A DNA stretch of 64,000 nucleotides from Hyphomicrobiales bacterium (GCA_026400535.1 JAPLOU010000052.1:118715-182714), one strand, 5' to 3'. Positions 30,843-41,181 are shown, numbered from the stretch's first letter. Notes: a model not told the origin generated them from the letters alone. A program made the numbers and translations.

Positions 30843-32912
30843 TCAGATGTCCACAAGGTCCGCCGCAAAGGCAGCGCGCTCCTGGATGAACAGGAAGCGG
30901 GCCTCGGGCTTATTGCCCATCAGCCGCTCGACCGTATCGGCAGTCTCGTCGCGGGCGTCGTGTTCAACCACAACCTTCAGCAAGTTGCGCGCCTTTGGGT
31001 CCATTGTGGTTTCCTTGAGTTGCGCTGGCATCATTTCACCAAGGCCCTTGAAGCGGCCAACATCGGGCTTCTTGCCCTTGAAAACGGTGGCGATGAGCTC
31101 CTCCTTGTGGGCGTCATCGCGAGCATAGGCCGTCTTGCCGCCATGGTTGAGCCGGTAGAGCGGCGGAATCGCCAGATACAGGTGGCCCTTGTCGATTAGC
31201 TTGGGCATCTGGCGCCAGAAGAAGGTGACGAGCAGGGAGGCGATATGCGCGCCGTCCACGTCGGCGTCGGTCATGATGATGACCTTGTCGTAGCGCAGGT
31301 CATCGTCGCGATACTGCGAGCCGAGGCCGCAGCCAAGCGCCAGCGCCAGATCCTGCAATTGCTGGTTGGCGTTCAGCTTGTCGCGGGTCGCATTGGCAAC
31401 GTTGAGGATCTTGCCGCGCAGGGGCAGAACGGCTTGCGTCGCACGGTTTCGCGCCTGCTTGGCGCTGCCGCCGGCTGAATCCCCCTCGACAATGAACAGT
31501 TCGGAGCCCGCCGCGCCGGCATTGGAGCAATCGGCCAGCTTGCCGGGCAGGCGCAGCTTGCGGGTTGCGGTCTTGCGCGAAACCTCCTTTTCGAGACGAC
31601 GGCGCAGGCGCTCATCGGCGCGGTCCACCGTCCAGTCGAGCAGGCGCGTCGCTTGGGCGGGCGAGCCGGCCAGCCAGTGGTCGAAGCCGTCGCGCACGGC
31701 GTTCTCGACGATGCGTGCAGCCTCCAGCGTTGCAAGCTTGTCCTTGGTCTGGCCCTGGAACTCCGGCTCGCGGATGAACACAGACAGCATCGCCGCGCAG
31801 GTCGCCATCACATCATCGGTGGTGACGTTGGCCATGCGCTTGCTCTGCCCGATGCGTTCGGCATGATCGCGCAGGCCACGCAGCAACGCTACGCGCAGGC
31901 CCTGCTCGTGCGTGCCGCCATCGCCGGTCGGGATGGTGTTGCAGTAGCTCGACGAAAAGCCGTCTTCCCCGGTCGCCAGCCAGGCGATCGCCCATTCGAG
32001 CGAGCCATGCCCGCCGGGCTTGGTGATCTTGCCGGAGAAGATGTTCTCAACGACAAGGTCCTTGCCATCGATATCGCGCGCCAGATAGTCCTTGAGGCCG
32101 CCGGGGAAGCGGAACACCGCTTCAGTCGCGATCTCGCGCCCTTCGAGCAGGGCTGGGTCGCACTTCCAGCGGATTTCGACGCCGCCGAACAGATAGGCCT
32201 TCGAGCGCGCCATGCGGAACAGTCGCGCCGGATCGAATCTCGCGCCCGCGCCGAAAATATGCGCGTCGGGGTGAAAGCGCACCTTGGTGCCGCGGCGGTT
32301 CTGGACACGGCCGACGGTCTCGAGCTTGCTCGTGGCGAGGCCGCGCGAAAAGGTCTGGCGATAGAGCGTCTGCGCCCGCGCAACCTCGACTTCGAGATCA
32401 TCCGACAGGGCGTTGACCACGGAAATGCCGACGCCGTGCAGGCCGCCGGAGGTCTCATAGACCTTGGAGTCGAATTTTCCGCCCGCATGCAGCGTGGTCA
32501 TGATCACTTCAAGGGCCGATCTGCCCGGAAACTTCGGGTGCGGGTCGACGGGGATGCCGCGGCCGTTATCGGTGACGCTGAGGTGCCCGCTGGCTTCCAG
32601 CTCGACCTCGATGAAGGTGGCATGGCCCGCGACGGCCTCGTCCATGGAGTTGTCGATGACCTCGGCGAACAGGTGGTGCAGTGCCTTCTCGTCCGTCCCG
32701 CCAATGTACATGCCCGGCCTGCGCCGCACGGGCTCCAGCCCTTCCAGGACCTCGATGTCGGAGGCGCTGTAGCCGGATTCGCCTGGCGTTCCGGGCGGGC
32801 GGGCAGCCGGGCCCTGCACCGCCTTCGGTGCAGGGGGCGCCGCCTTCGCGGCCGGGGCAAGTGGCCGCAGACGCTCATTGCCAAAATCGCCGAACAGATC
32901 GCTGTCAGTCAT
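30843..32912 (-). CDS. parE: DNA topoisomerase IV subunit B
   Basis: 689-residue ATPase subunit of topoisomerase IV, which unlinks daughter chromosomes. The GHKL ATP site is seen as EVIDNSMDEA and TDNGRGIPVD, with GGLHGVG; the TOPRIM domain has EGDSAGGSA and DADVDGAHI. ParE rather than GyrB is indicated by PLRGKILNV and the overall length of the alphaproteobacterial ParE. The first 45 residues are a low-complexity Ala/Pro lead, frequent in this group. Start is the ATG ending at 32912 (MTDSDLFG). Confidence 0.93.
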   Translation of the reverse strand: MTDSDLFGDFGNERLRPLAPAAKAAPPAPKAVQGPAARPPGTPGESGYSASDIEVLEGLEPVRRRPGMYIGGTDEKALHHLFAEVIDNSMDEAVAGHATFIEVELEASGHLSVTDNGRGIPVDPHPKFPGRSALEVIMTTLHAGGKFDSKVYETSGGLHGVGISVVNALSDDLEVEVARAQTLYRQTFSRGLATSKLETVGRVQNRRGTKVRFHPDAHIFGAGARFDPARLFRMARSKAYLFGGVEIRWKCDPALLEGREIATEAVFRFPGGLKDYLARDIDGKDLVVENIFSGKITKPGGHGSLEWAIAWLATGEDGFSSSYCNTIPTGDGGTHEQGLRVALLRGLRDHAERIGQSKRMANVTTDDVMATCAAMLSVFIREPEFQGQTKDKLATLEAARIVENAVRDGFDHWLAGSPAQATRLLDWTVDRADERLRRRLEKEVSRKTATRKLRLPGKLADCSNAGAAGSELFIVEGDSAGGSAKQARNRATQAVLPLRGKILNVANATRDKLNANQQLQDLALALGCGLGSQYRDDDLRYDKVIIMTDADVDGAHIASLLVTFFWRQMPKLIDKGHLYLAIPPLYRLNHGGKTAYARDDAHKEELIATVFKGKKPDVGRFKGLGEMMPAQLKETTMDPKARNLLKVVVEHDARDETADTVERLMGNKPEARFLFIQERAAFAADLVDI

Positions 32913-33105
32913 CGTATCCACATGATTCGTTTGACCCGACTGTATGCCATGCCGCGCCTCAAATCCCGAGATGAAACGTGAACGAGGCCGCAACAGGGCT
33001 GTTCAAAGGCGGCTCCTGATGGGCAGGTCGACGCGCAGCCTGCACTTGCCAAAGGGCGGTACCCTATGGCTGATGAAATGCATGACGCCGCGCGCTGTTC
33101 CGTCT

Positions 33106-34008
33106 ATGCCTGATTTCGTGTCCGTGGACTGGGGCACGACCTCGTTTCGCGCCTACCTTGTCGTCAACGGCGAGACGGTCGCCGAGCATGCTGGCCCGCA
33201 TGGTATTCTGGGCATTGCCGCCGGCGGGCACGCGGCGATGCTGCGCGCCGCGCTCGACCATCTGCCAGCCCCTGCCTTGTCTGTGCCCATCGTTATGTCC
33301 GGGATGATTGGCAGCCGGCAGGGCTGGGTGGAAGTGCCCTATGTTCCGTCGCCGGCGTCGCTGTCCGATCTTGCCGCGCGGCTGACGTGCTGGAACGAGC
33401 CGGGCCTCGGCGTCATCAGCCTGATCCCCGGCGTGATGTCCGACCCGCCCGGAGGCGTCCCGGATGTCATGCGGGGCGAGGAAACGCAGGTCTTCGGCGC
33501 AGCCGCGCTCATGGGGATCGCCAACGGAACCTTCATCATGCCCGGCACGCATTCCAAATGCATCGTTCTGGCGGATGGCGCATTGCGGTCATTCCGCAGC
33601 TTTATGACGGGCGAGATTTTTGCCGCGCTGAAAGGCCACACAATCCTTGGCCGTCTGATGACGGAGGGCGCGCCGACGGGGCAGGGCTTCGAGGCCGGCG
33701 TGCGCGCCTCGGCCATGGTGGCCAGCGCCGGTGACCTGATGAATGCGGTGTTTGGGGCGCGCACGCTCGGACTGCTTGACCGGCTGCCGGGGCAAGAACT
33801 CGCCGACTATCTGTCTGGGCTGCTCATCGGCGCGGAGTTGTGCGCATCATTGGCAGAAGCCGGCGAGGCCGTCGTGGTCGGCTCCGGGGAGCTGTCGGAT
33901 CGCTATTGCCGCGCTGCACTGTTGCTGGACCGGACGCTGAGCCCAGCGCCGGATCGCTGTGTTGTGGCGGGCCAGATGGCCGTGATGAGGTGTGCCGGAA
34001 CCCCATGA
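33106..34008 (+). CDS. dgoK: 2-dehydro-3-deoxygalactonokinase
   Basis: 300-residue sugar kinase of the DgoK family; it phosphorylates 2-dehydro-3-deoxygalactonate in the De Ley-Doudoroff galactose/galactonate pathway. Seen are VSVDWGTTSFRAYL (phosphate 1), GMIGSRQGW and PGTHSKCIVL (family signature). The stop overlaps the dgoA start (ATGA), a two-gene operon. Start taken at MPDFVSVDWG; further upstream in-frame ATGs exist but add a non-conserved lead. Confidence 0.92.
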   Translation: MPDFVSVDWGTTSFRAYLVVNGETVAEHAGPHGILGIAAGGHAAMLRAALDHLPAPALSVPIVMSGMIGSRQGWVEVPYVPSPASLSDLAARLTCWNEPGLGVISLIPGVMSDPPGGVPDVMRGEETQVFGAAALMGIANGTFIMPGTHSKCIVLADGALRSFRSFMTGEIFAALKGHTILGRLMTEGAPTGQGFEAGVRASAMVASAGDLMNAVFGARTLGLLDRLPGQELADYLSGLLIGAELCASLAEAGEAVVVGSGELSDRYCRAALLLDRTLSPAPDRCVVAGQMAVMRCAGTP

Positions 34009-34643
34009 TCCCGCTCTCGGATGCTCTTGCCGCCATGCCGCTGATCGCCATCCTGCGCGGTATCCGCCCCGATGAGTGCGAGGCCATCGGCGATGCGCTC
34101 ATCGCAAGCGGCTTCCGGATCATCGAAGTGCCGCTCAACTCGCCCGAACCGCTGCGTTCGGTCGAGCGGCTGAACGCGCGCTTCGGGCATGTGGCACTGA
34201 TTGGGGCCGGAACCGTTCTGTCTGAGTCTGATGTCGATGATGTTTCGCACGCGGGCGGCAGGCTGATTGTCTCGCCGAACATGGATGCGAACGTGATTAG
34301 GGCGACTGTGGCGCGCGGGCTGGTCTCAGCTCCGGGCGTCGCCACGCCAAGCGAGGGATTTGCCGCGCTTGCCGCAGGCGCGCACATGCTGAAGCTCTTC
34401 CCGGGCGATCTGGTGACGCCTGCCGTGCTGAAGGCGATGCGGGCGGTTTTTCCGCCTGCCACGCTGATGGTCTTGGTCGGCGGCGTTTCCGCGGCGACGA
34501 TGCCAGCTTACCTGGCAGCCGGGGCGTCCGGCTTTGGCATCGGGTCAAGTCTGTACAAGCCCGGCGATGGCGCAGAGCTGGTGCGGACGAGGGCGCTGTC
34601 CTTTGCCGCAGCTTGGTATTCCTTGCGCGAAGCAATGCCCTGA
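34005..34643 (+). CDS. dgoA: 2-dehydro-3-deoxy-6-phosphogalactonate aldolase
   Basis: 212-residue class I aldolase of the KDPG/KDPGal family; it cleaves the DgoK product to pyruvate and glyceraldehyde 3-phosphate. The active-site glutamate is in IIEVPLNSPEP, the Schiff-base lysine in HMLKLFPGD, and the phosphate loop in VGGVS and GFGIGSSLY. Coupled to dgoK by a four-base overlap. No galactonate dehydratase, dehydrogenase or regulator is seen beside it. Confidence 0.93.
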   Translation: MIPLSDALAAMPLIAILRGIRPDECEAIGDALIASGFRIIEVPLNSPEPLRSVERLNARFGHVALIGAGTVLSESDVDDVSHAGGRLIVSPNMDANVIRATVARGLVSAPGVATPSEGFAALAAGAHMLKLFPGDLVTPAVLKAMRAVFPPATLMVLVGGVSAATMPAYLAAGASGFGIGSSLYKPGDGAELVRTRALSFAAAWYSLREAMP

Positions 34644-34807
34644 AAAACGAAACGGGCAGCTTTGCAGCCACCCGTCCTAAGGCGGGGATCGCGGTACATC
34701 CGCGCGACCTCTCCGCACTATGCGTAAATCATGCCCCGAATTGGTTGCGACGACGTTAATCATCCGAACATGGCGCGACCATGACAGTGACCGCGCCATT
34801 GTATTGA

Positions 34808-36781
34808 TCAAACGGCGATCTTGCCGCCGCCGCGCTTGGTGATGGCCACGATGGAAGGCCGTGGCGGCACGCCGTCCTTGAAATCGGGCCAGCGGGTCGA
34901 TGGCGTGTTGAAGGTCACAGGCTTGGCGTTCGGATCATCCTCGTCCGCCTCGCCAGGATGCTGGATGGCTACGAAAAAAGTCTCCATATCCGGCGTCAGT
35001 TCCGGGCCGCAAAGCTCAGCCCCGTTCGGGCAGCGGTAGAACAGCTTCGATGTGCCGCGGGCTGGGCCGGCGGTTTCGAGGGCCCAGACGCCATCGGCGC
35101 GACCGGTCTTGGACGGTGCATTGCCATCGGTGGCGATCCACAAGCGGCCATCGGCGTCGACCGCACAGTTGTCCGGCATGCCGAACCAGCCATCCTTGGT
35201 GGTATTGGGATGGAAGGTCGCACCGACGGTGGCGACAGCCGGGTCGCCGCAACGCAGCAGAACTTCCCAGCGGAACGTTGTCGACGCGTGATCGCCGCCG
35301 GTGGGCATCATCTCGACGATGTGGCCGAAGCGGTTGTCCGCCCGCGGGTTGGCCGCATCCACCTGGGCCGGAGTGCGGCGGTTGTTGCTGGTCAACATCA
35401 CGTAGACCATGTTGGTTTTCGCATTGGCCTCGACATCCTCCGGGCGGTCCATCTTGGTGGCGCCGAGCAGGTCGCCGGCGCGGCGCGTCTCGATGACCAC
35501 ATCGGCCTGGCTGTTGAAACCGTTGGCGGCCGTGAGCGGGCCCTGACCGAAGATCAACGGCAGCCAGACACCCGTTCCATCGGCATTGTAGCGCGCCACG
35601 AACAGCGTTCCGCGATCAAGGAGGTCACGGTTGTTGGCCGGATTGGCGCGGTCAACAGAGCCTTCGGTAACAAACTTGTAGACATAGTCGAAGCGCTCGT
35701 CATCACCCTGGTAGACGACGAAGCGGCCATCCGCATTGATGATGTTGGCTGCACCTTCGTGCTTGAAGCGGCCCATGGCAGTGCGCTTCTTGGGCGTTGA
35801 GTTCGGATCATGCGGGTCGATCTCGACCACCCAGCCGAACCGGTTTGCTTCATTGGGCTCCTTCACGATATCGAAGCGGTCGTGATACTGGCCCCAGTTG
35901 TACCAGTTGCCGGGAATGCCCATGCGTCGGAAGTTCCGAGCCTCGGGATGATTGTCGGCAACGCGGCCCCAGAAGTAACCGTTGACGTTCTCTTCGCAGG
36001 TCAGCCAGGTGCCCCAAGGTGTGGTCGCGCCGGCGCAGTTGTTCAGCATGCCGCGGACCTTCCGGCCCGCTGGGTCATAGGAGGTCTTCATCCGATCGGC
36101 ACCGGCTGCCGGTCCGGTAATTTCCATTTCCGTTTCAGCGGTGATGCGGCGGGCGAAGCGGGAGTTCTCGACCACGGACCATTTCCCGTTGGCCCCGCGC
36201 GCCACTTCGAGGACTGAACCACCATGGGCCATCATTTCGATATCGACGATGTCCTTGGTCATGTCCTTGAAGGCAACGTTGCGCAGATCCTGCCGGCCGG
36301 GCAGGGACGGGAACATCAGTTCCTCATTGGTGTACTCGTGATTGACCACGAGAAGACCGCGGCGCGAGCCGTCGAGCGGGATGTAGCCGAGATAGTCATT
36401 GTTATAGCCGAACTGGCCAGCCTGCTTGGCCGGGGTCTGGGCCTGCGGATCGAAGGCCGGCGCATTGGGCAGAACCTTGTCGCCCCAGCGGATCAGGATG
36501 TCGGCATCATAGCCTTCCGCGACTTCATGTTGATCGTTGGAAACAGACGAGATTTCCTTGAAGTTGAATGATGGCGTCGTGTTCACGCCTTGCGCAGCGG
36601 CGATTGCCATCGGCGAGACGGTCGCAGCCATGGCGGAGACGGCCAGGATGCCCTTCATCAGGTCACGCCGGTTGAAGCGTTCTGCAATCATCTCGCCCAT
36701 GGTGGGATTCGACGAGGGGTTGGATCCGGCATTCTCGGACTGTTCCGCTGCCTGCGATTTGCTGAGATGGTCGGTCATCAT
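34808..36781 (-). CDS. phoX: PhoX-family (DUF839) Tat-exported protein, probable alkaline phosphatase
   Basis: 657-residue DUF839 protein. It has a twin-arginine signal at about residues 37-65 (FNRRDLMKGILAV, then a hydrophobic stretch and AIAAAQG). The body has the PhoX-type blocks VVNHEYTNEELMFP, GMLNNCAGATTPWGTWLTCEEN and PDNCAVDADGRLWIATDG. PhoX enzymes are periplasmic calcium/iron phosphatases. A Pho box is present 59 bp upstream of the start, which supports a role in phosphate scavenging. Some DUF839 members have no tested activity, so the enzymatic label is an inference. Confidence 0.85.
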   Translation of the reverse strand: MMTDHLSKSQAAEQSENAGSNPSSNPTMGEMIAERFNRRDLMKGILAVSAMAATVSPMAIAAAQGVNTTPSFNFKEISSVSNDQHEVAEGYDADILIRWGDKVLPNAPAFDPQAQTPAKQAGQFGYNNDYLGYIPLDGSRRGLLVVNHEYTNEELMFPSLPGRQDLRNVAFKDMTKDIVDIEMMAHGGSVLEVARGANGKWSVVENSRFARRITAETEMEITGPAAGADRMKTSYDPAGRKVRGMLNNCAGATTPWGTWLTCEENVNGYFWGRVADNHPEARNFRRMGIPGNWYNWGQYHDRFDIVKEPNEANRFGWVVEIDPHDPNSTPKKRTAMGRFKHEGAANIINADGRFVVYQGDDERFDYVYKFVTEGSVDRANPANNRDLLDRGTLFVARYNADGTGVWLPLIFGQGPLTAANGFNSQADVVIETRRAGDLLGATKMDRPEDVEANAKTNMVYVMLTSNNRRTPAQVDAANPRADNRFGHIVEMMPTGGDHASTTFRWEVLLRCGDPAVATVGATFHPNTTKDGWFGMPDNCAVDADGRLWIATDGNAPSKTGRADGVWALETAGPARGTSKLFYRCPNGAELCGPELTPDMETFFVAIQHPGEADEDDPNAKPVTFNTPSTRWPDFKDGVPPRPSIVAITKRGGGKIAV

Positions 36782-36839
36782 GGGCTCCCGGTGCGCGCAA
36801 TGGAGAGGCGAACGTATGCCTAGGAGTTGCCGCGTCAAC

Positions 36840-36857
36840 ATGACAGGCGCATGACGG
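36840..36857 (-). promoter_or_regulatory. Pho box upstream of phoX
   Basis: On the minus strand the sequence reads CCGTCAT-GCGC-CTGTCAT: two 7-base direct repeats with a 4-base spacer, the classic 11-base period of PhoB sites (consensus CTGTCAT-N4-CTGTCAT). Six of seven bases match in the first copy and all seven in the second. It is 59 bp before the phoX start, in the right orientation. Confidence 0.7.
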
Positions 36858-36979
36858 ATCAGCGCGGCGTTCCGTCACCCTCGACAGATAGCCTTCCGAG
36901 ACCGGAATGTCCGCCGGTCTTCGCCATTTTTTAACACCAAGAGGGCAGCCTGTTCATCAGCGAGATCGGGAGTGTCGGC

Positions 36980-37165
36980 ATGGCTGTCCACGCGAACAAG
37001 TTTGACGCCTTGCGCCTTGCGCGGGATGCGGAGGTTGCCGGCCAGGCCTTCGGTTTCGTCGATGTCGAGGGCCGGCCCCATCATCGCGATGCGGCCGGAA
37101 ACTGGCTGCTATGGGCCGCAGCCGGCTCCGTCCTCATCGGGGCCCTTGTCTTCGGCCTTGCCTGA
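36980..37165 (+). CDS. Small tail-anchored membrane protein, unknown
   Basis: 61-residue protein with a soluble, charged N-terminal part and one C-terminal hydrophobic segment (residues 42-61, NWLLWAAAGSVLIGALVFG). A GGGAG sequence precedes the ATG by seven bases. It is 13 bp upstream of the glycosyltransferase gene and probably in one transcript with it. No family recognised. Confidence 0.5.
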   Translation: MAVHANKFDALRLARDAEVAGQAFGFVDVEGRPHHRDAAGNWLLWAAAGSVLIGALVFGLA

Positions 37166-37178
37166 GACTGCGTCTGGC

Positions 37179-38414
37179 ATGGCAATGCGCGTCGTCATTG
37201 TCAGTGATTTCGGCAGCGTCAACGGTGGCGCCGCAAAAGTGGCGATCGAGAGCGCGCGCGGGCTTGCCGATGCCGGGGCCGATGTCGTCTTTGCCTGCGC
37301 CATCGCGCCTGTATCCGAGCGGTTGACGCATCCGCGCATCGCGGTGGAGCTTTTTGGGGCGGACGAGGTCTGGAAAGTCAGCGGCAAGCTCGCGGCGGCG
37401 CGCCAGGGCATCTGGAACGAGGCGGCCCATGGCTGGCTGGCCGGCCTCTTTGGCAACCAGCCTGCACACACCGTTATTCACCTGCATCAGTGGACCAAGG
37501 CCTTTTCGCCGGCGGCCATTGCGGCAGCGGGCGCGAGCGGCCTGCCTGTCGTGATCACCATGCACGACTACTTCGCGTTCTGCCCGGCGGGGGGCTATTT
37601 CGATTTTCAGGCCGGCCGGCCCTGCGACAAGGCGCCGATGGGGACGGCCTGCATCGGCACCAACTGCGACCGCGCGTCCTATGCGCACAAGCTGGTGCGT
37701 GTGGCGCGCCAATGGCGCTCCGACCGGGCGTTGGCCGCCATCCGCAACCTGACAGTCCTGCACGTGTCGGACTTTGCCCGCAGCTTTTCAGAGCCTTTCC
37801 TTCCGAAGCGTGTGCGCCACGTGACGGTCGAGAACATGATGGAGGCCGCACGGCGGGCGCCGGTCGATGTTGGCGCAAACCGTCACGCGCTCTTTCTGGG
37901 GCGATTCACACAGGAAAAGGCCGCCGACGTGCTCGCGGCGGCGGCGCTCTCGGCTGACATGCCGGTGCGTTTCGTGGGCGAGGGGCCATTGGCTGACGAA
38001 GTGCGCCGGATCAACCCCCATGCCGACATGCGCGGTTGGGTCAGCGCGGACAAGGTCTTCGAGGAGATCGCCGAAGCCCGCGTACTTGTTCTGCCGTCCA
38101 TCTGGTTCGAGCCCGGGCCCCTCGTGATTGCCGAGGCCCGCTCCATCGGCGTGCCGGTAATTCTCGCCCGCACCACCGGCCCTGCAAGCTGGATCAGCGA
38201 TGGCGAGGATGGCCTCCTGGTCGATGGTGGCGCCTCCAGCCAATTGGCGGCCGCGCTTTCGGTGCTGAAGGACGATGCCGTGGCGCGGCGGATGGGCGAA
38301 GCGGCCTATCGCCGCTATTGGGCTGATCCGCTGACGACCGACCGGCATGTGCGCCGGACACTTGGGGCCTATGCCGAGGCCTTGCATGTGCCGGGCCTCG
38401 CGCTCAGCGCGTGA
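37179..38414 (+). CDS. Glycosyltransferase family 4 (group 1) protein
   Basis: 411-residue GT-B glycosyltransferase. The N-terminal loop is VSDFGSVNGGAAKVA and the donor-binding C-terminal part has FLGRFTQEKAADVL, a LPSIWFEPGPLVIAEA block with the conserved E-x7-E type arrangement, and DGLLVDGG. It probably transfers a sugar from a nucleotide donor in polysaccharide or glycolipid synthesis. A CxxxxCDRAS region (residues 150-170) suggests a family using CxxG-type insertions found in some exopolysaccharide enzymes. No other glycan genes lie here. Confidence 0.85.
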   Translation: MAMRVVIVSDFGSVNGGAAKVAIESARGLADAGADVVFACAIAPVSERLTHPRIAVELFGADEVWKVSGKLAAARQGIWNEAAHGWLAGLFGNQPAHTVIHLHQWTKAFSPAAIAAAGASGLPVVITMHDYFAFCPAGGYFDFQAGRPCDKAPMGTACIGTNCDRASYAHKLVRVARQWRSDRALAAIRNLTVLHVSDFARSFSEPFLPKRVRHVTVENMMEAARRAPVDVGANRHALFLGRFTQEKAADVLAAAALSADMPVRFVGEGPLADEVRRINPHADMRGWVSADKVFEEIAEARVLVLPSIWFEPGPLVIAEARSIGVPVILARTTGPASWISDGEDGLLVDGGASSQLAAALSVLKDDAVARRMGEAAYRRYWADPLTTDRHVRRTLGAYAEALHVPGLALSA

Positions 38415-38431
38415 TCCCGCCGCCCAGGAAA

Positions 38432-38457
38432 AAAACCGGAGCATTGCTGCTCCGGTT
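38432..38457 (-). terminator. Rho-independent terminator, minus strand
   Basis: ACCGGAGCA (38435-38443) pairs perfectly with TGCTCCGGT (38448-38456) around a 4-base loop. On the plus strand it is preceded by seven A (38429-38435), which gives a U tract on the minus strand. It is 200 bases beyond glnA and would end transcripts that read through the first hairpin there. Confidence 0.75.
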
Positions 38458-38579
38458 GCAAGGCAGGCCATGTGCCCACGGCCGGGAGGAAACGCGCGAA
38501 GTGCACCGACTTCAATAAACAACATGCATTTCGCGTGCCATTTTTGCCGCGTTTGGCGGCGAGGAAAAGCAACCCATGA

Positions 38580-38607
38580 GAAAGGGCGCAGTCGCCTGCG
38601 CCCTTTC
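38580..38607 (-). terminator. Perfect 12-bp hairpin downstream of glnA
   Basis: GAAAGGGCGCAG (38580-38591) pairs with CTGCGCCCTTTC (38596-38607) over a TCGC loop. It lies 40 bases past the glnA stop. There is no clear U tract, so it may be a partial terminator or 3'-end protector; a stronger terminator follows at 38432-38457. Confidence 0.6.
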
Positions 38608-38647
38608 CGCGTGATCAAGGCGTCGGGCCGATGACGGCCCTTGCGCG

Positions 38648-40057
38648 TCACATCGAGTAGTACATCACGAACTCGAGCGGATGGGGTGTCATGCGGAACT
38701 TGTCCGCTTCGGCCTTCTTCAGCTCGATGAACGAGTCAATGAAGTCGTCGTTGAACACGCCGCCGGCCTTCAGGAATCCGCGATCCTTGTCAAGATTGGC
38801 CAGAGCTTCGTCGAGCGAGCCGCATACGGTCGGGATTTTCTTCAGCTCCTTGGGCGGCAGATCATACAGATCCTTGTCCATGGCCGGACCCGGATCGATC
38901 TTGTTCTGGATCCCGTCGAGGCCGGCCATCAGCATGGCGGCGAAGGCGAGGTAGGGGTTTGCCATCGGATCGGGGAAGCGCACTTCGACGCGCTTGGCCT
39001 TCGGGGACTGCGTCCATGGAATGCGGCACGAGGCCGAGCGGTTGCGCGACGAGTAGGCCAGCAGCACCGGGGCTTCATAGCCCGGGACGAGGCGCTTGTA
39101 GCTGTTCGTCGACGGGTTGGTGAAGGCGTTCAGGGCCTTGGCGTGCTTGATGATGCCGCCAATGTACCACAGGCACTCCTGGCTCAGATCGGCATACTTG
39201 TTGCCGGCCATGATGGGCTTGCCGCCCTTCCAGATCGACTGGTGCACATGCATTCCCGAGCCGTTGTCGCCATAGACCGGCTTCGGCATGAAGGTCGCCG
39301 ACTTGCCGTAGGACTGCGCCACGTTGTGGATGGCGTACTTGTAGATCTGCATCTGGTCGCCCATCTTGACCAGTGTGTCGAACTTCATGCCCAGTTCGTG
39401 CTGGGCCGAGGCCACCTCGTGGTGATGCTTTTCGACCTTGACGCCCATGGCCGCCATGGCCGCCAGCATTTCTCCGCGCATGTCTTGCGCTGAGTCCAGC
39501 GGCGGAACGGGGAAGTAGCCGCCCTTGGTCTGGATTCGGTGGCCGAGGTTGCCGCCTTCATAGTCGGTCATGCCGTTGGTCGGCAGTTCGACGTTGTCGA
39601 GCTTGAAACCGGTGTTGTACGGGTCCGCCGCAAACTTAACGTCGTCAAAGATGAAGAACTCGGCTTCCGGGCCGATGTAGATCGTGTCGCCGATGCCGGT
39701 CGACTTGAGATAGGCTTCTGCCTTTTTGGCGATCCCGCGCGGGTCGCGGTTGTAGGGCTCCCCGGTCGATGGCTCGAGGATATCGCAGACGATCGACATG
39801 GTCGAGGCCGAGAAGAACGGGTCCATCGTGGCGGTGCTCGGATCCGGCATCAGGATCATGTCCGACTCGTTGATGGCCTTCCAGCCCGCGATCGATGAGC
39901 CGTCGAACATGGTGCCTTCGGCGAAGATGTCTTCGTCGATCATCGACACGTCGAACGTGACATGCTGCCACTTGCCGCGCGGATCAGTGAAACGAAAATC
40001 GACATACTTGACGTCGTTGTCCTTGATCGCCTTGATGACGTCCTTGGCGGTCTTCAT
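38648..40057 (-). CDS. glnA: Glutamine synthetase type I
   Basis: 469-residue dodecameric glutamine synthetase that assimilates ammonia into glutamine. Seen are the latch-like N-terminus, [12 protein letters not shown], the metal/ATP site blocks [11 protein letters not shown] and [10 protein letters not shown], and the C-terminal adenylylation tyrosine in [12 protein letters not shown]. Control by GlnE is therefore likely. It follows glnB by 100 bp on the same strand, the classical glnBA order of Rhizobiales. Confidence 0.97.
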   Translation of the reverse strand: MKTAKDVIKAIKDNDVKYVDFRFTDPRGKWQHVTFDVSMIDEDIFAEGTMFDGSSIAGWKAINESDMILMPDPSTATMDPFFSASTMSIVCDILEPSTGEPYNRDPRGIAKKAEAYLKSTGIGDTIYIGPEAEFFIFDDVKFAADPYNTGFKLDNVELPTNGMTDYEGGNLGHRIQTKGGYFPVPPLDSAQDMRGEMLAAMAAMGVKVEKHHHEVASAQHELGMKFDTLVKMGDQMQIYKYAIHNVAQSYGKSATFMPKPVYGDNGSGMHVHQSIWKGGKPIMAGNKYADLSQECLWYIGGIIKHAKALNAFTNPSTNSYKRLVPGYEAPVLLAYSSRNRSASCRIPWTQSPKAKRVEVRFPDPMANPYLAFAAMLMAGLDGIQNKIDPGPAMDKDLYDLPPKELKKIPTVCGSLDEALANLDKDRGFLKAGGVFNDDFIDSFIELKKAEADKFRMTPHPLEFVMYYSM

Positions 40058-40157
40058 CGGTGTTTCCTCAGCATCTTCAGTTTCAGGAGGGGCATTCGCA
40101 TGCCCCGGGTGATGGGTTGGGCGCGTTCAAGAGAAGGACGGTCCGGACGGATCGGCC

Positions 40158-40662
<505 letters not shown>

Positions 40663-40747
40663 GGCTAGCTTCCGCTCCAGCGTTGTCGCTATCTTTGGCT
40701 CGGCAGCTTGAGCGGCGTGTCGCTGCATTTGGAAATGGGGGCTAATC

Positions 40748-41170
40748 ATGATGGCAAAGCAACTGGTTTTCGGCTTCATCGCAGGCGCTCTGGCTGTGCT
40801 GGTGTTCCATCAGGGGCTGGTGCTGGCGCTGCACCTTTTCGGACACATCCCCAATTTCCCCTGGTCGATGCGCCCGATCCCACCCTGGGGCGTGCCGGCC
40901 ATCATCAATCAGATGTTCTGGGGCGGGCTGTGGGGCATACTCTTCGCCGCCATCGGAAACATGATCCCGCTGTCGAACGATCTTGGGCGCGGCATGGTCT
41001 ACGGCCTGCTCGGCCCTTGGCTGCTGGGCAACGGCATCCTCGTGCCGCTGTTCAAGGGCGGTGCCTTCCTGTGGGGCTTCAACCCGCAGAGCATGTGGCG
41101 CGGCGCGCTGATCGGCGCTTCCTTCGGATTGGGGCTTGCCGTGTTCATGCGGCTGTTCCGGGGGCGGTGA
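40748..41170 (+). CDS. Small multi-pass membrane protein, unknown
   Basis: 140-residue protein with four predicted hydrophobic segments (about residues 5-28, 48-70, 83-105 and 118-136) linked by short loops that contain conserved-looking PWGVPAIINQMFWGG and GLLGPWLLGNG. It resembles unknown inner membrane proteins of Hyphomicrobiales. Start at ATG 40748 or 40751. A 9-bp hairpin follows its stop. Confidence 0.7.
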   Translation: MMAKQLVFGFIAGALAVLVFHQGLVLALHLFGHIPNFPWSMRPIPPWGVPAIINQMFWGGLWGILFAAIGNMIPLSNDLGRGMVYGLLGPWLLGNGILVPLFKGGAFLWGFNPQSMWRGALIGASFGLGLAVFMRLFRGR

Positions 41171-41181
41171 GGGGGCATCGA

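Noticed and set aside
31653-32981. 442-codon plus-strand frame opposite parE.
   Set aside because: Shadow of parE; no recognisable domain.
34644-34690. Hairpin-like GGGCAGCTTTGCAGCCACCC after dgoA.
   Set aside because: Pairing is broken by mismatches and no U tract follows.
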